A stretch of DNA of 64,000 nucleotides from Vampirovibrionales bacterium (GCA_029262635.1 JAJCZA010000023.1:62001-126000); one strand, 5' to 3'. Numbered from the stretch's first letter, positions 35,686-44,683 are shown. Program-made: numbers and translations. The notes: generated by a model not told the origin, from the sequence alone.

Positions 35686-36561
35686 GTGGCCAAAACGGTA
35701 GTGATTCAAGATATCAACGCGACGGGCGCAACCGAACGAAATGATGGTTGGTGGGTTGAACCCCTAATGGTCCTTGGCGGGCTGGGCTTGTTTATTGTAT
35801 ATGCGACCTGGGCAGCGATTCAAGGTGAATTTTATGCCATGGAAAAGGTGGAAGAGATTATTATTCCGGCAGGCGCCAATGCCGCTGAATTTGTCCGGCC
35901 TTACCTTTCTCCCATTTGCTCGCCGGATCTGCCCCGATGGTTTCCCGAACTGTTTAGCTGGTATCAATGGTCGCCCGCGTTTTTGATTCTTCCTTTCCCA
36001 GGTGCGTTTCGAGCCACATGTTACTACTATCGAAAAGCTTATTACCGTTCTTTCTTTACGACACCGGCGGCGTGTTCCGTGGGCGGACAGCCCAGCCCGT
36101 TAAGCAAACTGTTGGGCTTTACCAAAAAATATACAGGTGAAACCCAATTTCCCATGTATTTTCAGAACCTCCACCGGTTTACGTTTTATATTGCGGCTCT
36201 GTTTATGGTGATTCTGGCTTATGACGCCTATCAAGGCTTCTTTGGTTGGGAACATATCGGCTATGCCGACGGAAAGAACTTCCATGTTGGGGTTGGATCG
36301 TTGGTGATCCTTGGCAACGTAGTTCTACTTGGGCTTTATACCTTTTCATGTCATTCCTGGCGGCATTTGCTGGCAGGCAAACTGGACTGCTTTTCCTGTA
36401 GCGACTTTACCAGTAAGCGCTTTGACGCATGGAAACGACAATCCTTTCTAAATGAGCATCACATGCTGTTTGCTTGGGTGAGTCTCATTTGGGTTGGTTT
36501 TACGGATTTATACATTCGCTTGTGTGCGATGGGCATTTGGCAAGATAGGATTCTTTTCTAA
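35686..36561 (+). CDS. sdhC: succinate dehydrogenase membrane anchor subunit (Sdh1-type)
   Basis: This encodes 291 residues from a GTG with GGAGG upstream. Five hydrophobic helices are visible. ATCYYYRKAYYRSFF, NLHRFTFYIAALF and the Cys/His-rich segment SCHSWRHLLAGKLDCFSC (Cys222, His223, His227, Cys235, Cys238) are features I recognise from the large single-anchor type of mycobacterial Sdh1, not the small SdhC/SdhD pair. Heme-free forms of that enzyme carry a Rieske-type cluster in the membrane anchor, so these residues are candidate ligands (see findings). It overlaps sdhA by one base. Confidence 0.8.
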   Translation: MAKTVVIQDINATGATERNDGWWVEPLMVLGGLGLFIVYATWAAIQGEFYAMEKVEEIIIPAGANAAEFVRPYLSPICSPDLPRWFPELFSWYQWSPAFLILPFPGAFRATCYYYRKAYYRSFFTTPAACSVGGQPSPLSKLLGFTKKYTGETQFPMYFQNLHRFTFYIAALFMVILAYDAYQGFFGWEHIGYADGKNFHVGVGSLVILGNVVLLGLYTFSCHSWRHLLAGKLDCFSCSDFTSKRFDAWKRQSFLNEHHMLFAWVSLIWVGFTDLYIRLCAMGIWQDRILF

Positions 36562-38300
36562 TGGCAAAAAAAAGTTATGAAACAAAGTACGAGTGTCATA
36601 CCCATGACGTGTTGGTTATTGGAGCCGGTGGCGCCGGTCTAAGAGCTGCCATTGAAGCCTCGTCTCAAGGGCTTTCGGTCGGATTAATTTGTAAATCCCT
36701 TCTAGGAAAAGCCCACACGGTTATGGCCGAAGGTGGCGTCGCGGCCTCGATGGGAAACGTGGATCCGGATGACGGTTGGAAAACCCATTTTCGGGATACC
36801 ATCCATGGCGGAAAATTTTTGAATAACTACCGAATGGCCGAACTGCATGCCAAGGAATCCGCAGATCGCATCCGGGAATTAGAGCGTTGGGGTGCTGTTT
36901 TTGATCGAACCGAAAAGGGTAAGATCATGCAACGTCCTTTTGGAGGTCATACTTATCGGCGGTTATGCCATGTGGGTGACCATACCGGACTGGAAATCAT
37001 TCGAACTCTCCAGGATAAAGGGGTTCATTCGGGCATTGATGTGTATATGGAAGCGACCATAACCCATTTGCTTAAAGAAGACGGTCGAATTTCCGGCTGT
37101 ATAGGCTATTGGCGAGAAAGCGGCCGGTGCGTTATTTTTAACGCCAAGGCGGTTATTCTGGCGACGGGCGGTATCGGCAAAGGCTTTAAGGTTACCTCTA
37201 ATTCATGGGAATATACGGCAGACGGTCAGGGTATGGCGTACCGAGCGGGTGCCGAGCTGATTGATATGGAATTCGTTCAGTTTCATCCGACAGGTATGGT
37301 GTGGCCCAATGGGGTGAAAGGCCTTCTAATTACCGAAGCGGTTCGGGGTGAAGGTGGCTTGCTAACCAATAGCGAAGGGGAGCGTTTTATGAAAAACGTG
37401 GATCCGGAGCGAATGGAACTGTCAACACGGGACATTGTGGCCAAGGCCATTAACAAGGAAGTGAAAGAGGGTCGAGGAAGCCCACATGGTGGTGTGTTTC
37501 TTGATATTTCCCATCGAGGGCCGGAATACGTAAGGAAAAAACTGCCGGGTATGTACCGCCAACTGCTTGAGTTTGCGGATGTGGATATTACAAAAGGTCC
37601 CATGGAAGTTGGGCCAACTACCCACTATACAATGGGCGGCATCCGAGTAGACGCTGATACAGCACAAACAACGATTCCGGGGCTTTTTGCCTGTGGTGAA
37701 GTCGCCGGTGGTATGCATGGTGCCAATCGCTTGGGTGGCAATTCGCTTTCAGACTTGCTTGTTTTTGGTCGACGTGCAGGACTTGGCGCTGTGGAGTATG
37801 CAAATGGGCTGAAAGAACAACCCCAAATCGATGATGCGGATGTAAAAGCAGCGGTGAAGGAGCTGTCTCAACCCTTTGAGCGGGATGACGGTGAAAATCC
37901 ATATGCTATTCATAAAGACCTGCAAGAGCTGATGCAATCGAAAGTCGGTATCGTTCGAGAAGAGGGCGAACTAAAAGAAGCCCTTGACGAGTTACAGACA
38001 CTTAAAGGGCGTGCAAAAAACATTGCTGTGACTGGTGCCCGGCAATTCAATCCGGGCTGGCATCTGGCCATTGAGCTTGACAACATGCTTATAGCGTCTG
38101 AAATGGTGGCTCGATGTGCTTTACAGCGAACGGAAAGCAGAGGAGCGCATACCCGAATTGATCATGAAGGCTATAACGAGCATTGGGGTAAAACCAACTC
38201 GACCATTAATGCCAACGGTGAAGAGATGGTTATTGGTCAGTCCACGTTAATGGAAATGCCGGATGATCTGAAGGCCCTTGCATATGAGGAGAAAAAATAA
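36561..38300 (+). CDS. sdhA: succinate dehydrogenase/fumarate reductase flavoprotein subunit
   Basis: SdhA oxidises succinate to fumarate at a covalently bound FAD. IGAGGAGLRAAIEA is the dinucleotide fold, KAHTVMAEGGVAAS has the His that binds FAD covalently, MEFVQFHPTGM is the substrate-site segment, RGEGGLLTN holds the catalytic Arg region and GANRLGGNSLSDLLVFG the FAD-contacting C-lobe. At 579 residues it is a normal size. It is directly followed by sdhB (two-base gap) and preceded by the anchor gene. Confidence 0.96.
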   Translation: MAKKSYETKYECHTHDVLVIGAGGAGLRAAIEASSQGLSVGLICKSLLGKAHTVMAEGGVAASMGNVDPDDGWKTHFRDTIHGGKFLNNYRMAELHAKESADRIRELERWGAVFDRTEKGKIMQRPFGGHTYRRLCHVGDHTGLEIIRTLQDKGVHSGIDVYMEATITHLLKEDGRISGCIGYWRESGRCVIFNAKAVILATGGIGKGFKVTSNSWEYTADGQGMAYRAGAELIDMEFVQFHPTGMVWPNGVKGLLITEAVRGEGGLLTNSEGERFMKNVDPERMELSTRDIVAKAINKEVKEGRGSPHGGVFLDISHRGPEYVRKKLPGMYRQLLEFADVDITKGPMEVGPTTHYTMGGIRVDADTAQTTIPGLFACGEVAGGMHGANRLGGNSLSDLLVFGRRAGLGAVEYANGLKEQPQIDDADVKAAVKELSQPFERDDGENPYAIHKDLQELMQSKVGIVREEGELKEALDELQTLKGRAKNIAVTGARQFNPGWHLAIELDNMLIASEMVARCALQRTESRGAHTRIDHEGYNEHWGKTNSTINANGEEMVIGQSTLMEMPDDLKALAYEEKK

Positions 38301-38302
38301 CC

Positions 38303-39082
38303 ATGGCTAAAGCGGAAGCAACATTTCATGTTTTTCGGGGCGAAGCGGCTGACGCTGAAAGTGGCGTTGAAGCCTCTGGTGAATACCAGGAATATAAAGT
38401 TCCTGTTGAGGAAGGCATGGTGGTTTTGGATGCCATGCATTATATTCAGGGTGAAGACGCGCCGGATTTAGCGGTTCGCTGGAATTGCAAGGCGGCCAAA
38501 TGTGGGTCGTGCAGTGCGGAAATTAACGGAAAACCTCGCTTGTTGTGTAAGCAGCGGATGGATGCACTGCCTTTAGATGAACCCATCGTTGTATCACCCC
38601 TTAAAACCTTTCCTTTAGTTAAAGATCTGGTTACCGATGTCTCGTGGAACTACAAAATGAACGCCGCGATTCCACCTTTCCAACCAAAAGAAGAGGATAC
38701 GGATAAGTGGGAAGTTTTTGAGAATGATGTGGTGCGAACCCAGGAATTTCGTAAGTGTATCGAGTGCTTCCTTTGTCAGGATGTCTGCCACGTACTGAGA
38801 AACCACGATCGAAAGGATGCCTTTGCGGGTCCCCGATTTATGGTTCGTTTGGCGAGTCTGGATATGCACCCTATGGATGCTCGGAATGACCGGGTAAAGT
38901 ACACCAAAGAGGAAGCCGGTATTGGCTTATGCAATATTACCAAGTGTTGTACGGAAGTATGCCCGGAAGACATTAAAATTACCGATAACGCCATTATTCC
39001 GATGAAGGAACGGGTGGTCGACGAGTTCTATGACCCCGTGATGAAAGTCCTTCGAGGCATTGGATTGGCACATAAAAAGTAA
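38303..39082 (+). CDS. sdhB: succinate dehydrogenase iron-sulfur subunit
   Basis: SdhB passes electrons from FAD to the quinone site through three clusters. The 2Fe-2S site is CKAAKCGSCSAEINGKPRLLC, the 4Fe-4S site CIECFLCQDVC, and the third cluster CNITKCCTEVCP. The anchor order C-A-B and a 259-residue B subunit match the Sdh1 type. GGAG lies upstream of the ATG. The operon ends here; a seven-base-pair hairpin follows at 39123-39142. Confidence 0.96.
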   Translation: MAKAEATFHVFRGEAADAESGVEASGEYQEYKVPVEEGMVVLDAMHYIQGEDAPDLAVRWNCKAAKCGSCSAEINGKPRLLCKQRMDALPLDEPIVVSPLKTFPLVKDLVTDVSWNYKMNAAIPPFQPKEEDTDKWEVFENDVVRTQEFRKCIECFLCQDVCHVLRNHDRKDAFAGPRFMVRLASLDMHPMDARNDRVKYTKEEAGIGLCNITKCCTEVCPEDIKITDNAIIPMKERVVDEFYDPVMKVLRGIGLAHKK

Positions 39083-39122
39083 GCTCCTTCCTTATTAAGC
39101 GGAGTGGGTTTAAAGAGTCATG

Positions 39123-39142
39123 CCCAAGATCTATTTCTTGGG
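39123..39142 (+). terminator. weak hairpin after sdhB
   Basis: CCCAAGA pairs with TCTTGGG over a six-base loop. There is no T-run after it, so termination is uncertain. Confidence 0.3.
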
Positions 39143-39239
39143 TGTGAGTGTGGCGTTGATTTATTGTTTCTATTGTTTTATGGTTTTAGTTGACTAATTT
39201 TGATTAAGAACTGAGGGTTTATCAGGGGAGGGAAAGACC

Positions 39240-40790
39240 ATGGAAATTTCGATTAAGCCGAAACAGTTGTGGAACCAGAAGAAACGCCAACAGCAAAAAC
39301 TGACTTTAATACCCGCTGCGCAAATAAACCCTTCTCGGTCGGCATCATCCGTACAGGCCAATCGTCTTCATTTTAGCAGTCAGTTGGCTCAAGTTCATTT
39401 CTCAGGGGTTCAAGCTCCTCAACATTTAGATTCGCTGGCGAATATACCCGTGATTGATCTTCTACAGTTGAAAAAAGAGATTCAATCCCCCGATAAAGCG
39501 GGCCAACCCATGATTCAAAAAATGGGCCATGCGCTTCGGGATGTGGGTTTTTTCGCGATGACCGGTTTAGACTTACTCGCTCCACCCGCATTGTTTGACC
39601 AGCATTATAAAGCGACAGAAACTCTATTTAATGCGCTGAGAAAAGACCCGGAGCGTTACAAAAAATTGTATCTGTATCAACAGGGGATTGAACGAGGAGT
39701 ACACCCGGCAGGAGAAGTCCAGCCGGTAAAAATGGCTTTAGGCAAGCAGTTGGATATATCGGGACTGCACATTGAATTAGTCGAAGAGCAAGGCCAGCCG
39801 ATGGCCAAAATTCGCCACGGGTCAAATGAAAAAACAGTTGCCTTTCCAAAGGGTCTGTTTGATCCGAAACAAGAAAGCCCGGAAGAAACTTCGGTGACCA
39901 TTGATGGCTTCATGGTTCGTTTAAGGCGAACCGGAGTTGATATCACTCAGCCAGGAGGTTTGACCGTCGTCGTTCCAGACTCTAAAGAGAATTGGCTCTC
40001 TGGAGCGAGTCCTAACTTTTATCCTATTGAGCACCCTGCCTTTCAGCAGGCCAACCGGGCCGTTTACCATGCACTGGAAGCTATCGGGGTTGAGGTGGTG
40101 CAGGCCCTCTCTCTCTATCTGGAAGATACGAATAAGATACTGTTAAATCGGGTTGTGGATGAGTCAGGACGTTATGAAGGCGATTCGATGATGCGGGCCA
40201 TCCATTATCCGGCTTATACGGCTGAGGAAATGGCCGGGACCCCGGATGAAGCCGAGATTATCCGGGCTGGAGCGCATAAGGATATTTCGCTTATTACTCT
40301 GCTCCCGCAGGCGTCGACTCAGGGGCTTCAGTTACAGCAAAAAGACGGCTCCTGGCTTTCTATTTACGCACAACAGGGAATGGTGTTGGTGAATGCCGGT
40401 GATACTTTGCGTTTAATGACTGAAGGGTTAAAGGCTGGTAATGGAGAGTCGCGAGAAATTGTCTCGACCCTGCACCGGGTGGTCGGTGATAAGGCGACGG
40501 TGGCTACAAAACGCTATGCCAGCCCCTTATTTTTCAATGTCAATTGGAAAAAAGACCTGGTGAATCTGGCAACGAGTCAGCCGGCTCATGCAGTGGACCT
40601 CGATCGAAAAATTGATGTGGTCGCTTCGCCGGGTTTACGCTACCTTCATGCCCGCCACACCGCAAGTCGAACCTTACCGCCAGGAACCTCTTATAAAGCG
40701 TACGAAACCCAGATGCGCTCGATGAGCGAACGTTTGAAGCTTTGGGTGGATGCGCATCCAGAACTGAATGTTAAATGGATTGAGGATTAA
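39240..40790 (+). CDS. 2-oxoglutarate/Fe(II)-dependent oxygenase (isopenicillin N synthase-like), long form
   Basis: This encodes 516 residues. IPVIDLLQLKKE (about residue 69) starts the DIOX-N region and AGAHKDISLITLLPQ holds His346 and Asp348. STLHRVVGDKATVATKRYAS supplies His412 and Arg425, completing the iron triad and 2-oxoglutarate salt bridge. Family members are about 330 residues. The excess here is an N-terminal ~65-residue polar tail (with HFSSQLAQVHFSG) and an insert of roughly 100 residues at about 150-255. GGGGAGGG precedes the ATG. The substrate is unknown. Confidence 0.8.
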   Translation: MEISIKPKQLWNQKKRQQQKLTLIPAAQINPSRSASSVQANRLHFSSQLAQVHFSGVQAPQHLDSLANIPVIDLLQLKKEIQSPDKAGQPMIQKMGHALRDVGFFAMTGLDLLAPPALFDQHYKATETLFNALRKDPERYKKLYLYQQGIERGVHPAGEVQPVKMALGKQLDISGLHIELVEEQGQPMAKIRHGSNEKTVAFPKGLFDPKQESPEETSVTIDGFMVRLRRTGVDITQPGGLTVVVPDSKENWLSGASPNFYPIEHPAFQQANRAVYHALEAIGVEVVQALSLYLEDTNKILLNRVVDESGRYEGDSMMRAIHYPAYTAEEMAGTPDEAEIIRAGAHKDISLITLLPQASTQGLQLQQKDGSWLSIYAQQGMVLVNAGDTLRLMTEGLKAGNGESREIVSTLHRVVGDKATVATKRYASPLFFNVNWKKDLVNLATSQPAHAVDLDRKIDVVASPGLRYLHARHTASRTLPPGTSYKAYETQMRSMSERLKLWVDAHPELNVKWIED

Positions 40791-40804
40791 AGAGTTACCG
40801 ATAA

Positions 40805-41416
40805 TTAGGAAGTCGGTGTTATTTTATGTTCAGGGCAATCGATGCGTATCTCGTTTAAGCACAAGGGTTTCTTCATGAGTTGGCAGTAATACGGGGTGCC
40901 TTCAGGGTTGTCTTTGTCAAAATGCTGACAACTCGAACACATCCGGGTTGGAATTTGCTCTTCCATTTGGAGCTTTTCAATAAGCAAGACCATGCCTTCC
41001 CAAATCGTTTCAATCTCTTGATTCGAAGTGGATTTCAGCGCGAAAAACAGGGGGACTGAGAAGCCGGAAAATTCGGTAAGCAGTGTTTTTCCCGCATCTG
41101 ACAGCTCTAGGTTAAAGGCACGTGCATCGGCCAGATTTTTTATCCGGGTCAGCAGTTTTTTATTTAACAGGCTTTTGACGGCATCACTTAACGTCGCTTT
41201 CGTTACGGCAAATTCTTTAGCCAACATGGAAACCGTACACTGTGAGGACTGATGGTACCCAATAAAAATAATAAGCTGAACCTGCAAAGGGCTCAAAGAA
41301 TGCGCTTTTGCCATATCCCATAGCCCGGAGCGAAATAAGGTTGAGAGTCGCTCAATGGCCGAAATAACTTTTGCGCGAGGATTTTCTATTTTTGATTGTG
41401 GATCAAACCAATTCAT
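40805..41416 (-). CDS. MarR-family regulator with C-terminal cysteine cluster
   Basis: This encodes 203 residues. The winged helix (CTVSMLAKEFAVTKATLSDA and VKSLLNKKLLTRIKNLADAR) matches MarR. The C-terminal extension has MCSSCQHF, YYCQLMKKPLCLNE and IDCPEH, five Cys that could bind a metal or iron-sulfur cluster. Such MarR proteins act as redox- or nitrosative-stress sensors in some bacteria (family-level inference). It lies downstream of a thioredoxin-like gene; a strong palindrome overlapping that gene's promoter is a likely target. Confidence 0.85.
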   Translation of the reverse strand: MNWFDPQSKIENPRAKVISAIERLSTLFRSGLWDMAKAHSLSPLQVQLIIFIGYHQSSQCTVSMLAKEFAVTKATLSDAVKSLLNKKLLTRIKNLADARAFNLELSDAGKTLLTEFSGFSVPLFFALKSTSNQEIETIWEGMVLLIEKLQMEEQIPTRMCSSCQHFDKDNPEGTPYYCQLMKKPLCLNEIRIDCPEHKITPTS

Positions 41417-41445
41417 AACACGTCCGTTCTGTCTCTTCGCGGAGG

Positions 41446-41470
41446 GAGGGGAGGCTAACCGCCTCCCCTC
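41446..41470. repeat. GC-rich hairpin between the thioredoxin-like and MarR genes
   Basis: A ten-base-pair perfect stem (GAGGGGAGGC with GCCTCCCCTC, loop TAACC) lies between the two minus-strand genes. There is no T-run on the minus side. It may stabilise or attenuate the downstream MarR message. Confidence 0.4.
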
Positions 41471-41494
41471 AAAGTGTATTGGCGTCTTAATGGC

Positions 41495-41749
41495 TTAGAC
41501 TTTTGCCGCAGTCAATTTCTTAACATCTTCCATGCTAGCACCAAAATTAATGTGCATCACGTTTCCGTCAATAACCAGTGCCGGAACAGATTGAACACCA
41601 GCGGCTTCAGCTTCAGCAATCCGATTCGGGGTTTCACCAAAATGGACGACTTCCAGTTCAGCTTTACTGCGGTCAATCAAATCAAGAACTTGTTGTTCGG
41701 CGGATACACAAACCGGGCATCCGGCATGATAAAAAATAGCTTTATTCAT
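41495..41749 (-). CDS. thioredoxin/glutaredoxin-like protein
   Basis: This encodes 84 residues from the ATG at 41749. AIFYHAGCPVCVSAEQQV has a CPVC redox motif and VQSVPALVIDG the cis-Pro strand of the thioredoxin fold. GGAG lies upstream. It is the first gene of a two-gene minus-strand unit with the MarR regulator, so it is probably induced under the stress sensed by that regulator. Confidence 0.85.
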   Translation of the reverse strand: MNKAIFYHAGCPVCVSAEQQVLDLIDRSKAELEVVHFGETPNRIAEAEAAGVQSVPALVIDGNVMHINFGASMEDVKKLTAAKV

Positions 41750-41776
41750 AATAAATAATGATCTCCAAAATAAAAA

Positions 41777-41811
41777 CAATAATATAATTAGGATTCCTAA
41801 CTATATTATTG
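41777..41811. promoter_or_regulatory. 35-base near-perfect palindrome, candidate MarR operator
   Basis: Two 17-base arms around a central T (41794) match with a single mismatch, with the core TTAGGATTCCTAA. MarR/SlyA-type sites often have TTAG-n-CTAA cores. The site lies 28 bases upstream of the thioredoxin-like start and covers the -10 box. Confidence 0.6.
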
Positions 41812-41833
41812 TCGATGAGTTTTAGTTTGTCAA
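41805..41833 (-). promoter_or_regulatory. promoter of the thioredoxin-like/MarR unit
   Basis: On the minus strand TTGACA (41833-41828) is followed, 17 bases later, by AATAAT (41810-41805). The -10 lies inside the palindrome, so binding there would block RNA polymerase. Confidence 0.6.
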
Positions 41834-41855
41834 TAGGGGTTAACATTTTTTAAGG

Positions 41856-42113
41856 TCATGTTGGTTTCCAGTGATGTTTCACCATACATCCCAGTGGAAC
41901 AAGGAGTGTGAGTGTGCAAAAAATGATAAAAAATCCGTTTAAAAAACCATGGCCTATAGAGAGATGGAAAAGCTTGGTAAAAAGAGCACCCGCTAAACTA
42001 AGGCCAATGAAAGTGGAAAGTATCATGAATCCTAGAAAAATCCGAAGAAAGCCGGAGTGAGTGGTCTCGGTTTTCAATGAGGGGTTACCTTCAGGGGGTG
42101 CGCTTTTTGTCAT
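41856..42113 (-). CDS. small two-helix membrane protein
   Basis: This encodes 85 residues. A polar N-terminus is followed by two transmembrane helices (about 24-45 and 55-76) and a short tail KHHWKPT. AAGGAG lies upstream of the ATG. It is the last gene of the DUF2339-GntR-small protein unit (11-base gap). Function unknown. Confidence 0.65.
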   Translation of the reverse strand: MTKSAPPEGNPSLKTETTHSGFLRIFLGFMILSTFIGLSLAGALFTKLFHLSIGHGFLNGFFIIFCTLTLLVPLGCMVKHHWKPT

Positions 42114-42124
42114 CGTGAAGCTCC

Positions 42125-43069
42125 TTAGGCTTTTAGAAACGCTTGCAGTTTATCCATTTCCTCTCTAGGGATAATACGAATCGGATAGATAGGCTTAGGG
42201 GTCACCTCCACCAATTGGGGCTGACTGAGATAATCGGCAAAAATGAGTTTGCCATGGCTCAAGGCTTTTCGGATTTCATCCTCACCTTCGGAAACGTGAA
42301 CCATGCGCATGAGTAGCTCTTCGCCTCGCAGGGCAGAAACAACAGCTTCCGCCTGTTTGAGAATGGTGTTACTGTGGGAAATAATGACCAGTAGCTCGCC
42401 GACGGGCAGGCGTTTAATCAACTCTATCTCCTGGGCGCCACTGGTAACATCGACCATCAAAATGGGGGAGTCCGGCACGATGCCGCTATCGGTCAGGCGC
42501 GCCTCTAGGTTTCGGATGTGGTAGCGGCTGGTGACGTAAATACTATCTTCCGGGAGAGACTTGGGGTCGAAGGTGTCGACCAAAACCCCTTTGGCGTTCA
42601 TATTCAAGGTGTCCGATAGTTCCGCCTGAAACAGAGGGAGGATATCCAGCTGATCCGCAGCGTAGACGATGGTGCGCTGGGCGACCCCCAAATGCTTTCG
42701 GTTGGCTTCCTTGACGGCTCGTAATACGTCATTCCAAGGGTAGCCCTTTTCGTAAACCTGTTGAACGAAGTAACGAGCCAGTTGTGACAGGCCCCAGTTT
42801 TCATCGTCGTTGTCCAGATGTTCGGGTTTTAAATCAGCGACCCAAGCGCCACTACCTCGTTTAATGACGATAAAGCCTTTTTGCTCCAACTCCCGGTAAG
42901 CGGCAAGGCAGGTATTGTAGTGGATACCCAACTGGCGAGAAAGGGCTCGAACACTCGGCAAGCGGGTACCCTCTTTCAAAGTTCCCCCGGCAATCTGCAT
43001 GTAGATTTGGGTGATCAACTGGTCGTGGAGGGAGACCTCGGTACCTTTTTGAATGGTGAGTTTCAGCAT
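42125..43069 (-). CDS. GntR-family transcriptional regulator
   Basis: This encodes 314 residues. The N-terminal winged helix includes LKEGTRLPSVRALSRQLGIH and YRELEQKGFIVIKRGSGAWV, typical of GntR. The C-terminal ~230 residues lack the usual FadR, HutC or aminotransferase domain and instead contain a Rossmann-like alternation (SIYVTSRYHI, SPILMVDVTSG, LLVIISHSN) ending KPIYPIRIIP. The start codon directly abuts the stop of the DUF2339 gene, so both are expressed together. Confidence 0.85.
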   Translation of the reverse strand: MLKLTIQKGTEVSLHDQLITQIYMQIAGGTLKEGTRLPSVRALSRQLGIHYNTCLAAYRELEQKGFIVIKRGSGAWVADLKPEHLDNDDENWGLSQLARYFVQQVYEKGYPWNDVLRAVKEANRKHLGVAQRTIVYAADQLDILPLFQAELSDTLNMNAKGVLVDTFDPKSLPEDSIYVTSRYHIRNLEARLTDSGIVPDSPILMVDVTSGAQEIELIKRLPVGELLVIISHSNTILKQAEAVVSALRGEELLMRMVHVSEGEDEIRKALSHGKLIFADYLSQPQLVEVTPKPIYPIRIIPREEMDKLQAFLKA

Positions 43070-44683
43070 CTATTCATTTTCTTTCGTTTTTTCTGTTGAA
43101 TTATCTTTTACGATGAGCCTCTGATTCAGGGCATGATAAGCAAAAGAGCCGCCGAGCATGACCACGCCCAGTCCCAGAAAAGCATAGATTTTATACAGGG
43201 TGTCTAGTGTGGGAATATCCACAAAGATCAGATGAATTAGGGAGACCATCAGCCAAAGCAACCCGGTCCATCGATACTTCTTCGCACCCGTCATAAATCC
43301 AGCGATCATAAACAGAAGGCAGGTGGCTAAAAAACCCAGCGTTAAAAAGTGAGTTTCCAGCGCCATCACCAGCGAAGCGAAGAATGTGAGGAAACACACG
43401 CCCATGATGGGCGTTCGGGCAATAAAAGCGTCCTGCGGATCGATGTGTCGGCTCACCAGCGCATGTTCCAGCAACAAGCCAATGGTACACACGCCACCCA
43501 CGGTAAGGATCAGGGGCCACGCCGCCATGGCGCTCCAGTGCATCAGGAACAGACTAACAAAGGACGCCACCCAGAAGCCGTACGAGGCATACTGATACAC
43601 GCGTCGGTGCAAACCTTGACTGGATATTCTCAGAGCCAAAAAAGCGAGTGCCAACGCTTCAACCCCAAGGACAACGGGTTGCATCAGCGCACCAAAGTGG
43701 TTTAGGGAAGCCAGTGCCACAAACCACAGGCCCAACGCCAGATTGCTCTGGGCAAAGGTGCCAGTTTTCAGGGCCGATTTTACAACCTCGTCTTTTTGAA
43801 GCAGAAGGTAACCGTAGGAGAGCAGGTGACACAAAGCCAGCGAGGCTTCAAATAAACCAGCAGGCCAGTCGTGTTGGGTCAGGAATTGATACAGGGTATA
43901 AAAGACAAAGGTGTTCAGGATGTTCAGAGCCGTGCTCGCTTGATTGGTTTGTTGAGCGGGAAACAGGTTGCCCAGATGAAAGACGATGAAATGAAACCAG
44001 AGAAAGAGCTTCTGCTCTTCGTACACGCCAAAAATGCTACTATTGGATGCCGGAGCCAGCATATTCCAGTAACAAAAGGTCATGAGCGTTCCTGCCATGC
44101 TAGCGATACTAACGAGGCGCCAGCCCGCTTGGTATCGACTGAGCATAACCGAGGCGACGGCGAGAATACCCGCTGTCGCAAAAGCCTGAATCTGTGAGCC
44201 TGAAAAGCTCGCTGTGTAATAGCCAAAAGCCAACGATAGCAGAGCCAGAGTTTTTGAGTTAAAACGTCGGGCCAGTGTAATCATCAGGGCAACATAAGCA
44301 ATGAGCAACGGCCAGCCGATGGTGAGGACGTGGGTATGGACGAGTTGAACTTCCGGGATAAAAAACATGCCGTACAAGCTCAGGTAGCCTAACACGAGCC
44401 CGCCGGATTGTAACACTCGACCGAGAATGGCATATTTCTTAAACAGGTAATGCCCTGTGATGAGCAAACCACCGGCGGAGGTAAACCCAACAAGGATTTT
44501 CAGAAAAGCAATGACCTGAGGATCCAGATGCAAAACTTCAAACGAGTATTTAATCGCCATGACAAAGCCGATGAGTAGGGCAATAATGCCGATTCGGCTA
44601 AACCACTTCATGCCCAGCGTCAATTCCCACGGATTAATGGTTTCTGGTTTTGAAGCGGAGGATTCTTCATCCGGCTTTAACAT
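43070..44683 (-). CDS. DUF2339 multi-spanning membrane protein
   Basis: This encodes 537 residues from the ATG at 44683, which has AAAGGGAG 10 bases upstream (the frame is open to 44710). About 14 hydrophobic helices follow a short acidic N-terminus and the WELTLGMKWFSRIGIIALLIGF motif (broken here only for display) that starts DUF2339 proteins. Function is unknown in the family, but members are long inner-membrane proteins often linked to envelope genes. It forms an operon with the GntR regulator and a small membrane protein. Confidence 0.85.
   Translation of the reverse strand: MLKPDEESSASKPETINPWELTLGMKWFSRIGIIALLIGFVMAIKYSFEVLHLDPQVIAFLKILVGFTSAGGLLITGHYLFKKYAILGRVLQSGGLVLGYLSLYGMFFIPEVQLVHTHVLTIGWPLLIAYVALMITLARRFNSKTLALLSLAFGYYTASFSGSQIQAFATAGILAVASVMLSRYQAGWRLVSIASMAGTLMTFCYWNMLAPASNSSIFGVYEEQKLFLWFHFIVFHLGNLFPAQQTNQASTALNILNTFVFYTLYQFLTQHDWPAGLFEASLALCHLLSYGYLLLQKDEVVKSALKTGTFAQSNLALGLWFVALASLNHFGALMQPVVLGVEALALAFLALRISSQGLHRRVYQYASYGFWVASFVSLFLMHWSAMAAWPLILTVGGVCTIGLLLEHALVSRHIDPQDAFIARTPIMGVCFLTFFASLVMALETHFLTLGFLATCLLFMIAGFMTGAKKYRWTGLLWLMVSLIHLIFVDIPTLDTLYKIYAFLGLGVVMLGGSFAYHALNQRLIVKDNSTEKTKENE

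Noticed and set aside
35505-35693. 62-codon minus-strand frame between the DUF5069 gene and sdhC
   Set aside because: It runs antisense to the sdhC leader and start, with no ribosome site or recognisable sequence.
43349-44197. Several plus-strand open frames over the DUF2339 gene
   Set aside because: They are antisense shadows: rich in His, Gln and Arg as expected opposite a hydrophobic membrane gene.
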